Of a stretch of DNA of 6,900 nucleotides, positions 1 through 5,137 are shown one piece after another; position 1 is the stretch's first letter, and each line of letters opens with the position of its first letter. This DNA comes from Acetobacteraceae bacterium (GTDB taxonomy: Bacteria; Pseudomonadota; Alphaproteobacteria; Acetobacterales; Acetobacteraceae): positions 1 to 6,900 of the forward strand of contig CANJSR010000270.1 of the NCBI GenBank assembly GCA_947476855.1, written 5' to 3'. The notes under the pieces were generated by a model. It was not told where the DNA came from. It saw only the letters and a list, made by a program, of their open reading frames with translations, and searched no databases. A program made the translations under genes and the position numbers.

Positions 1-1
1 C

Positions 2-1333
2 CTGGAATGCGCCGCGATCTTCGCGATCTTCACCAGCCAGGCCTGGAACATGGCCTTCAGCATGTACCAGTCGCTCAGCAGCGTGCCGCCCGACCTGCAT
101 GAGGCCGCGCGCAGCTTCCGCCTGACCGCCTGGCAGCGGTTCTGGCGGCTGGAGGTCCCCTTCGCGACCCCGGGCCTGGTGTGGAACACCATGATATCCA
201 TGTCCGGCGGCTGGTTCTTCGTCGTGGCGTCCGAGGCGGTGTCGGTCGGCGACAAGACCTGGAAACTGCCCGGCATCGGCTCCTACGTCGCGGTGGCGCT
301 GGAGCAGCGGGACCTGACCGCCGTCGCCTGGGCGATCCTGGCGATGCTGGCGGTGATCCTGGCCTATGACCAGTTGCTGTTCCGTCCCCTGGTCGCCTGG
401 TCGGCCAAGTTCCGCTCGGAGACGACGGCGGGTGCCACCGCCGACGACCCCTGGGTGCTGCGCCTGATCCGCCGCACCCGGTTGCTGAGCGCGGCGGGCG
501 GCATGCTGGGCGACGCGATGGCCACGATCGGTGGGCTGCGCCTGTCCTTGCCGGCGGCCCCCGCGGCGGTGGTGCGGCAGGTGCCGTCGCGCGTGCTGGA
601 TGCGCTGGGCGGGGCGTTGCTGGCGGTGGCCCTGGTCTGGGCAGGCTGGCGGGTCGGCGCCTTCGCCTCGGAATGGCTGGCCTGGTCCGACCTGCTGGAT
701 GTGCTTGGCCTCGGCACGCTGACGCTGCTGCGGGTGGCCTCGATGATCGTCCTCGCCAGCCTCGTCTGGGTCCCGATCGGCGTCTGGCTGGGCCTGCGCC
801 CGGTCTGGGCGAGGCGCGCCCAGCCGGTGACATTGTTCCTGTCGGCCTTCCCGGCCAACCTGCTGTTCCCGCCCTTCGTCCTGACGATCGTCCATTTCGG
901 CCTGGCGCCGGATATCTGGCTGACGCCGCTGATGATCCTGGGCACGCAGTGGTTCATCCTGTTCAACGTCGTCGCCGGCGCCGCGGCCTTCCCCGGAGAC
1001 CTGCGCGAAACGGCCGCGAATTTCCGCGTCGGCGGCTGGCTGTGGTGGCGCCGCGTCATGCTGCCGGCGATCTTTCCCCACTATATAACCGGCGCGATCG
1101 CGGCCTCGGGCGGGTCGTGGAACGCCGCCATCGTGGCCGAGGTCGCGTCCTGGGGTGATACGAAACTGACGGCGCTGGGCCTGGGTGCCTATATTGCCCA
1201 GGCGACCGAGCGGGGCGACATCGCCCGCGTCGTGCTGGGAGTGATGACGATGTCGGCATTCGTGGTGGCGATGAACCGCGTGGTGTGGCGGCCCTTGCAG
1301 GCCTATGCCGCGCGCCGGATGACCATGGATTGA
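2..1333 (+). CDS. Duplicated ABC transporter permease, nitrate/sulfonate/taurine type (5' end outside window)
   Basis: This is the inner-membrane channel of an ABC importer. Two permease modules are fused in one chain, as in the duplicated anion-type permeases. The frame is open from base 2, giving 443 visible residues, and the true start lies upstream; the ATG at position 50 is internal because similar coding continues before it. The first EAA loop, which docks the ATPase, begins near visible residue 33 (LHEAARSFR) and is followed by hydrophobic helices. A less hydrophobic linker with paired arginines covers roughly residues 130-200. A second set of helices carries a second EAA-like loop near residue 336 (RETAANFRVGGW). 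Having both loops in one chain suggests a monomeric permease served by two copies of the ATPase encoded 8 nt downstream. The substrate cannot be read from sequence; nitrate, sulfonate, taurine or bicarbonate-type anions are typical of relatives. The family call is firm, the substrate unknown. Confidence 0.9.
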   Translation: MECAAIFAIFTSQAWNMAFSMYQSLSSVPPDLHEAARSFRLTAWQRFWRLEVPFATPGLVWNTMISMSGGWFFVVASEAVSVGDKTWKLPGIGSYVAVALEQRDLTAVAWAILAMLAVILAYDQLLFRPLVAWSAKFRSETTAGATADDPWVLRLIRRTRLLSAAGGMLGDAMATIGGLRLSLPAAPAAVVRQVPSRVLDALGGALLAVALVWAGWRVGAFASEWLAWSDLLDVLGLGTLTLLRVASMIVLASLVWVPIGVWLGLRPVWARRAQPVTLFLSAFPANLLFPPFVLTIVHFGLAPDIWLTPLMILGTQWFILFNVVAGAAAFPGDLRETAANFRVGGWLWWRRVMLPAIFPHYITGAIAASGGSWNAAIVAEVASWGDTKLTALGLGAYIAQATERGDIARVVLGVMTMSAFVVAMNRVVWRPLQAYAARRMTMD

Positions 1334-1341
1334 CCCGGGTT

Positions 1342-2658
1342 ATGACGCCGCCCGACACCGCGCCGAACCCGCGCCCCGTGCTGTTGGATGTCCGCAATTG
1401 CCGGCAATCCTACCACAAAGAGGCCTCGGCCGATCTCGTCGTCCTCGATGACGTCAACCTGACCCTGCATGAAGGGGAGATCGTCGCACTTCTTGGCCGC
1501 TCCGGGTCCGGCAAGTCGACGCTGCTGCGGATCGTCGCCGGCCTGCTGCGGCCCACGGCCGGACAGGTGCTGTGGCGCGGCGTGCCGCTGGACGGGCCGG
1601 CCGATGGCGTCGCCATGGTGTTCCAGAGCTTTGCCCTGTTTCCCTGGCTGACCGTGCAGGAGAATGTTGAACTCGGCCTGCAGGCGCTGCGGGTGCCGCG
1701 GACGGAGCGGGAGAAGCGCGCCGAGGCGGCGATCGACCTGATCGGCCTGGGCGGGTTCGAGAGCGCCTATCCCAAGGAACTCTCGGGCGGGATGCGCCAG
1801 CGCGTGGGCCTGGCGCGGGCGCTGGTCGTGCATCCCGACCTGCTGCTGCTGGACGGCCCGTTCAGCGCGCTGGACGTGCTGACGGCCGAGACGATGCGCA
1901 CCGACCTGATCGACCTGTGGACCGAGGGGCGGCTGCCCACCAAGGCCATGCTGATGGTCACGCACAATATCGAGGAAGCGGTGCTGATGTGCGACCGCAT
2001 CCTGGTCTTTGCGTCCAATCCCGGGCGGGTCGCGCATGAGGTGCGGATCCCGTTTCCCCATCCCCGCAACCGCCTTGACCCGGCATTCCGGCAGATGGTG
2101 GACGACATCTATGCCCTGATGACCCGGCGCGCCGTCGGGCCGCGGGCGACGGCGACCCCGGTCGATCCGCTGGCGATGCCGTTGCAGCGGGTGGGGCTGA
2201 ACCAGATGTCGGGCTTGATGGAAGCTCTGTCCGGCCCGCCCTATGACGGGCGCGCCGACCTGCCGGCGCTGGCCGAGGCGCTGCAATACGAGGTCGATGA
2301 ACTCCTGCCTTTGGGCGAGACGTTGCAGTTGCTGCATTTCGCCAGGCTGGAGGAAGGCGACCTGGCGCTGACCGAGACCGGGCGGCACTTCGTCGACGCC
2401 GACACCGATGACCGCAAGCGCCTGTTCGGAGAGGCTTTGCGCGCCCATGTCCCCCTGGTCGGCCTGATCCGGCAGGTGCTGAACGAACGCTGGAACCACC
2501 GCGCCGCCGCCGTCCGCTTCCGCGATGAGCTGGAGGACCACATGTCCCCCGACTATGCCGAGGACACGCTGCGCACCGTGATCGGCTGGGGACGCTACGC
2601 CGAGATTTTCAGCTACGATGAGGAAGCGGAACAGTTCTCGCTGGATGATATTGAGTAG
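1342..2658 (+). CDS. ABC transporter ATPase with C-terminal AAA-associated domain
   Basis: This 438-residue protein is the nucleotide-binding subunit partnering the preceding permease. Residues 1-270 are an NrtD/SsuB/TauB-like ATPase: Walker A at 52-60 (GRSGSGKST), Q-loop Q95, signature LSGGMRQR at 147-154, Walker B LLLLD ending at D171, D-loop SALD at 175-178 and switch histidine H208 (THNIEEA). Residues about 290-438 match what I recall of the AAA-associated C-terminal domain found on such ATPases, a probably winged-helix-like, acidic region of unclear role. Oddly, the residue after the Walker B aspartate is glycine (DGPFSALD), where nearly all ABC ATPases have the catalytic glutamate. I chose the ATG at 1342, 8 nt after the permease stop; the frame is open back to an ATG at 1285, but that start would overlap the permease and add residues unlike the family. 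No strong Shine-Dalgarno is visible, so translational coupling to the permease is likely. Confidence 0.92.
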   Translation: MTPPDTAPNPRPVLLDVRNCRQSYHKEASADLVVLDDVNLTLHEGEIVALLGRSGSGKSTLLRIVAGLLRPTAGQVLWRGVPLDGPADGVAMVFQSFALFPWLTVQENVELGLQALRVPRTEREKRAEAAIDLIGLGGFESAYPKELSGGMRQRVGLARALVVHPDLLLLDGPFSALDVLTAETMRTDLIDLWTEGRLPTKAMLMVTHNIEEAVLMCDRILVFASNPGRVAHEVRIPFPHPRNRLDPAFRQMVDDIYALMTRRAVGPRATATPVDPLAMPLQRVGLNQMSGLMEALSGPPYDGRADLPALAEALQYEVDELLPLGETLQLLHFARLEEGDLALTETGRHFVDADTDDRKRLFGEALRAHVPLVGLIRQVLNERWNHRAAAVRFRDELEDHMSPDYAEDTLRTVIGWGRYAEIFSYDEEAEQFSLDDIE

Positions 2659-2694
2659 GGGGTTGCCGGGGCGCATCCCTGGGTGACGGCCCCC
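2659..2694 (+). terminator. Possible hairpin after the ABC operon, no T-tract
   Basis: Directly after the ATPase stop, GGGG at 2659-2662 and GCCG at 2665-2668 can pair with CGGC at 2687-2690 and CCCC at 2691-2694. This leaves a TT bulge and an 18-nt loop. It is placed where a terminator is expected, but no run of T follows, so intrinsic termination is doubtful. In such GC-rich DNA a pairing of this size can arise by chance. Confidence 0.2.
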
Positions 2695-2830
2695 ATCGGG
2701 CGGCCCATTTGTCGCTCCGCGGGGCGGAACACCGGGGAGGCCCCACCGGGCGGCCCATCGGGAGGCCTCTACCGGGGGGGGGGCCACCTGGGGTCTCACC
2801 GGGCGCCCCGCTGGGCGGTCCCATCGCGCG
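2687..2830. repeat. GC-rich block of degenerate direct repeats with a G10 run
   Basis: An 18-bp unit, CCCCAYCGGGCGGCCCAT, occurs at 2691-2708 and 2741-2758 with one difference, exactly 50 bp apart. A degraded third copy lies at 2806-2824 (CCCC, three variable bases, GGGCGG, one extra T, CCCAT). Between them are a short hairpin, TCCGC-GGG-GCGGA, at 2716-2728, the palindrome GAGGCCTC at 2762-2769 and ten consecutive G at 2774-2783. G runs at 2774-2783, 2790-2793 and 2801-2803, with gaps of six and seven bases, could form a G-quadruplex on the plus strand, the long run supplying two of the four tracts. The frames open here have repetitive Gly/Pro/Arg translations and no recognisable domain, so I treat the block as non-coding. 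Confidence 0.6.
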
Positions 2831-2831
2831 C

Positions 2832-2976
2832 CACCGGTCGCAATCGTCATGGCCGGGCTCGACCCGGCCATCGCCAGGGACGATGGCGGCGGGTGCTTCG
2901 TAAAAGGTCCAGCCGGCAGCCTGCGTGGCGATGGTCGGGTCGAGCCCGACCATGACGAAATTGCATCGACCTGGTG
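2832..2976. repeat. Nested inverted repeat, REP/BIME- or MITE-like element
   Basis: Two palindromes face each other. Copy 1 at 2845-2873 contains a perfect 9-bp stem (2849-2857 with 2863-2871) and a 5-nt loop CTCGA. Copy 2 at 2929-2957 has the same design (2931-2939 with 2945-2953, loop TCGAG). Copy 2 is the reverse complement of copy 1 apart from two bases, and those two are a compensating C-G to T-A pair (2853/2867 against 2935/2949), so pairing is kept in both. The match between arms is 33 bp ungapped (2844-2876 against 2926-2958) and goes on outward to about 2832 and 2976 with small gaps. The 49-bp centre contains no gene. It resembles the palindromes that yield spurious peptides such as MVGLDPTI or MAGSSPAMT in many alphaproteobacterial annotations. 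No target-site duplication is evident. Confidence 0.75.
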
Positions 2977-3099
2977 CGGCGGCCGTCGCACGCCCCACGC
3001 CACCCCGTGAAAGGCTGCCATGCCGTTCACGCAACCACATTTTGCACCGCAGCACGAAGTGCCCTTCTATAAGCAACGCCGAGCGGAGAAGGACCAAGC
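2977..3099 (+). promoter_or_regulatory. Leader of the MFS gene: weak promoter candidate and good ribosome binding site
   Basis: A possible -35 box, TTGCAC (3042-3047), is followed by AT-richer sequence including TATAAG (3068-3073) after a long 20-nt spacer, or TTCTAT (3065-3070) after 17 nt. Neither pairing is a strong sigma-70 match. A small hairpin, GCAC-GAA-GTGC, lies at 3052-3062 between them. The Shine-Dalgarno is clear: GGAGAAGGA at 3085-3093, with AAGGA ending 6 nt before the ATG at 3100, and it fixes the start of the transporter gene. The rest of this segment, about 2977-3040, shows nothing I can name. Confidence 0.4.
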
Positions 3100-4383
3100 A
3101 TGATAACGACCCGAATCGCCGGTCTTTTCTCCGGCCGGATGCACTATGCCTGGGTCGTCCTGGTTGTGGTCTTCGTGGGCATGCTGGCGGGCGTGGGCGT
3201 GCGCGCCGCCCCCGGCGTGATGATCGTGCCGCTGGAGCGTGCGTTCGGGTGGGACAAGGCGACGATCGCCGGCGCCATTTCCCTCAATATCATCCTGCTC
3301 GGCGTGCTGGGGCCGTTCCTGACCGGGCTGATGCAGATCATCGGCCTGAAACGGACGATGCTGGGCTGTCTTGCCATCTTGATGCTGGGCACGGGGCTGT
3401 CGCTGTTCATGACCTCTCCGTGGCAGTTGTTCCTGACCTGGGGGCTGCTGGTCGGCATCGGCTCGGGCGCCGGGGCGGTCGGCATCGCCGGCGCGGTCGC
3501 CAACCGGTGGTTCGCGCAACGGACGGGCCTCGCGATGGGGCTGCTGACATCGGCCAATGCCGCGGGGCAGCTCATTTTCCTGCCGATCCTGGCGATGATG
3601 GCGGAACGCTATGGCTGGCAGGGCGTGTCCATCGGCGTGACGGTCGCGATCGCCGCCGTATTGCCGATCGTCTGGATCATGCTGCCGGAATCACCGGCCA
3701 AGATCGGCCTGCCGGCATATGGCGCGACGGAAATCCGCGCGCCCGAGAGCGCTGCCGGCGGCAACCCCATCACGGTGGCGTTCGGCTCCCTGGCACGAGC
3801 GTCGCGGTCGATGGATTTCTGGCTGCTGTGCATCACGTTTGCCATCTGCGGGTTCTCGACGAACGGGCTGATCAACACGCATATGATCGCCTATTGCGCG
3901 GATTTCGGGATCTCCGAGGTCAATGGCGCCTGGATCCTGGCCGTGATCGGCATGTTCAGCCTGGTCGGATCGGCGGCCTCGGGGTGGTTGTGCGACCGCT
4001 ACAGCCCACGGGTGCTGCTGTTTTGGTACTACGGGCTGCGCGGGCTTTCGCTGGTGATCATCCCCTTCACGAGCTTTGACCCGATCAGCCTGGGCATCTT
4101 TGCGGTGTTCTACGGCCTGGACTGGGTGGCGACGGGGCCGGCGACCTTTGCATTGACGAATGAGGTGTTCGGGCGGCGTGACACGCCGGTGATCCTGTCC
4201 TGGATCTTCGCCGCGCATCAGGTCGGCGGCGCGCTGGCCGCGGTGGGCGCGGGCGCGATGCGGGACATGTCGGGCAGCTACTTCCTAGCCTTCGTGATCA
4301 GCGGGATTACCTGCCTCGCCGCGTCGCTGCTGGTGCTGCGGGTGACGCCGCGCAAGGCGATGGTGGCGGTGGCGGCGGAGTAA
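3100..4383 (+). CDS. MFS transporter, monocarboxylate/oxalate-formate-like (YcxA/OxlT-type)
   Basis: This is a complete 427-residue major facilitator superfamily carrier of the inner membrane. About twelve hydrophobic segments can be placed, near residues 17-37, 54-74, 86-105, 109-131, 144-165, 174-195, 238-258, 275-295, 305-322, 328-350, 364-386 and 392-413, with a hydrophilic loop at about 197-237 dividing the halves. NRWFAQRTGLAMGL (135-148) after TM4 and GLDWVATGPATFALTNEVFGRR (339-360) near TM10 recall the monocarboxylate-porter-like MFS group that includes OxlT and YcxA. The loop between TM8 and TM9 has CDRYSPR (298-304); the TM2-TM3 loop (QIIGLKRTM) lacks the usual acidic motif-A residue. 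The start is supported by a strong Shine-Dalgarno 6 nt upstream. The gene stands alone on its strand, with repeats upstream and a convergent toxin gene 4 nt downstream. An organic-anion substrate is inferred from family only, and transport direction is unknown. Confidence 0.9.
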   Translation: MITTRIAGLFSGRMHYAWVVLVVVFVGMLAGVGVRAAPGVMIVPLERAFGWDKATIAGAISLNIILLGVLGPFLTGLMQIIGLKRTMLGCLAILMLGTGLSLFMTSPWQLFLTWGLLVGIGSGAGAVGIAGAVANRWFAQRTGLAMGLLTSANAAGQLIFLPILAMMAERYGWQGVSIGVTVAIAAVLPIVWIMLPESPAKIGLPAYGATEIRAPESAAGGNPITVAFGSLARASRSMDFWLLCITFAICGFSTNGLINTHMIAYCADFGISEVNGAWILAVIGMFSLVGSAASGWLCDRYSPRVLLFWYYGLRGLSLVIIPFTSFDPISLGIFAVFYGLDWVATGPATFALTNEVFGRRDTPVILSWIFAAHQVGGALAAVGAGAMRDMSGSYFLAFVISGITCLAASLLVLRVTPRKAMVAVAAE

Positions 4384-4387
4384 CGGG

Positions 4388-4804
4388 TCAGGTGGCGACC
4401 AGGGTCACATCCAGGCCCGCCGCCGCCCGTCGCAGGGCCTTGTCCCGGGTCGCCAGTTCGGCGCCCCGTCGTATCGCCAGATCGAGATACACCGCGTCAT
4501 AGACCGTCAGCCCGTGCGTCGTGGCCAGCCGGTAGACCGGTCCCCTCAGCCGCTCCGTCTCCGGATCGGTCCGCACGGGCAGGGAACCGAGAAGATCCAG
4601 CAATTCCGCCGCCTGATCGGAGGTGATGCGCCTCCGCCGTTCGGCCGTCAGCAGAAGGTTCGCGCATTCCACATGCCATAGCAGCGGCACGAGGACCGTC
4701 CGGTGGATCAGCCCGCGGCGCAGCGCCTGGCTGGCCTCGGTCGCTTCGTCGTGAAAACACCAAGCGGCGGTGACCGAGGCATCGATGACGACCGGCGCTA
4801 CCAT
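4388..4804 (-). CDS. vapC: VapC-type PIN-domain ribonuclease toxin
   Basis: This 138-residue protein is the toxin of a type II toxin-antitoxin pair. VapC proteins are Mg2+-dependent endoribonucleases that cut RNA, often tRNA or rRNA; the target here is unknown. The PIN domain spans essentially the whole chain. The expected acidic metal ligands are all present: D8 (VIDASV), E46 (HVECAN), D103 (YDAVYL) and D121 (TRDKAL), so it looks catalytically intact. The length is typical of the family. The ATG at 4804-4802 lies inside the last codons of the antitoxin gene, with a 7-nt overlap (ATGGTAG), which suggests coupled translation. At the other end the gene meets the MFS transporter tail-to-tail with four bases between the stops, leaving no room for a terminator. 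The family assignment is firm. Confidence 0.92.
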   Translation of the reverse strand: MVAPVVIDASVTAAWCFHDEATEASQALRRGLIHRTVLVPLLWHVECANLLLTAERRRRITSDQAAELLDLLGSLPVRTDPETERLRGPVYRLATTHGLTVYDAVYLDLAIRRGAELATRDKALRRAAAGLDVTLVAT

Positions 4805-5037
4805 TTCCGGCCGGCGTCGCGGAACTCCTTCCAGTCCCCGTCCAGCGTGAGGGTCGCCGACAGGGCCTCCATCCGCTCGACCGCGCGCTGAATGGCCGCA
4901 TCGTCGCGCTGTTCCACCGGCGCCAGCACCGCGACCGGCGTGCCGTGCCGGGTGATGGTGAAGCTTTCCCCCTTGGCCACGCGTTCCAGCAGGGCGGACA
5001 GATGGGTCTTGGCTTCGAAGGCGCCCACGGTTTCCAT
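4798..5037 (-). CDS. Phd/YefM-family antitoxin of the VapC module
   Basis: This 79-residue protein is the antitoxin: it should bind and inhibit the PIN toxin encoded next and repress their shared promoter as a toxin-antitoxin complex. The N-terminal 50 residues match the Phd/YefM fold used for dimerisation and DNA binding (EAKTHLSALLERVAKGESFTITRHGTPVAVLAP, shown here as residues 8-40: key elements are the AKTHLS helix, the GE turn, and the ITRHGTPVAVL strand pair). The rest (about 45-79, charged, with DWKEFRDAGRKW at the end) is the likely toxin-wrapping tail. The ATG at 5037-5035 is the only good start: in the same frame a TGA lies eight codons upstream (5061-5059), with no ATG between. GGAG at 5051-5048 is a possible Shine-Dalgarno 10 nt before it. 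Antitoxins paired with VapC are often named VapB, though that name covers several unrelated folds. Confidence 0.88.
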   Translation of the reverse strand: METVGAFEAKTHLSALLERVAKGESFTITRHGTPVAVLAPVEQRDDAAIQRAVERMEALSATLTLDGDWKEFRDAGRKW

Positions 5038-5039
5038 TT

Positions 5040-5093
5040 CAACCAGTCTCCAACCAGTTCATCCGACATAGGCAAGCCGACGCGGCCGATCAA
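5040..5093 (-). promoter_or_regulatory. Candidate antitoxin promoter and direct-repeat operator
   Basis: Read on the minus strand, TTGATC (5093-5088) and TATGTC (5070-5065) are separated by exactly 17 nt and match the -35 and -10 consensus at 4 and 3 of 6 positions. Just downstream, ACTGGTTG occurs twice (5058-5051 and 5047-5040), one helical turn (11 bp) apart, ending 2 nt before the antitoxin start codon. The second position of the repeat flanks the possible Shine-Dalgarno. Such a repeat could be the autoregulatory operator typical of toxin-antitoxin modules. This is inferred from position and pattern only. Confidence 0.4.
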
Positions 5094-5098
5094 GACCG

Positions 5099-5137
5099 TC
5101 CTTCCCCCGACTCCCCCCCGCCCGCTAAACACCCCCC
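5099..5137. other. C-rich tract before dnaE, G-quadruplex-capable on the minus strand
   Basis: The plus strand has C runs at 5104-5108, 5113-5119, 5121-5123 and 5132-5137, the last touching the dnaE ATG. On the minus strand, which is the dnaE template strand, these become G runs separated by 1 to 8 bases. Positions 5123-5104 alone satisfy a canonical four-tract motif if the run of seven G is split. No Shine-Dalgarno is present in this tract, and I could not identify a convincing dnaE promoter. Confidence 0.5.

Noticed and set aside
2687..2976. CRISPR array
   Set aside because: The repeats are few, degenerate or palindromic, unevenly spaced, and no cas gene is present.
2832..2976. Insertion sequence
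   Set aside because: Inverted arms are present but there is no transposase and no clear target-site duplication, so only a non-autonomous repeat is supported.
1303..3030. 575-residue open frame on the minus strand opposite the ABC ATPase
   Set aside because: It lies antisense to a clearly conserved ATPase, has low-complexity Gly/Arg/Gln/His-rich translation without a domain, and is explained by the lack of stops in GC-rich DNA.
2609..3097. Small frames on both strands in the 2659-3099 gap
   Set aside because: Their translations come from the G-rich repeats and the palindrome, including peptides like MVGLDPTI that are well-known spurious products of such repeats.
2925..4079. 384-residue plus-strand frame overlapping the MFS gene
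   Set aside because: It starts inside the palindromic repeat and gives an Arg/Gly/Asp-rich translation; the frame from 3100 has a ribosome binding site and twelve membrane segments.
4497..5132. 211-residue minus-strand frame overlapping both toxin and antitoxin genes
   Set aside because: The PIN and Phd/YefM frames are both strongly supported; this third frame is Arg/Pro/Gly-rich noise.
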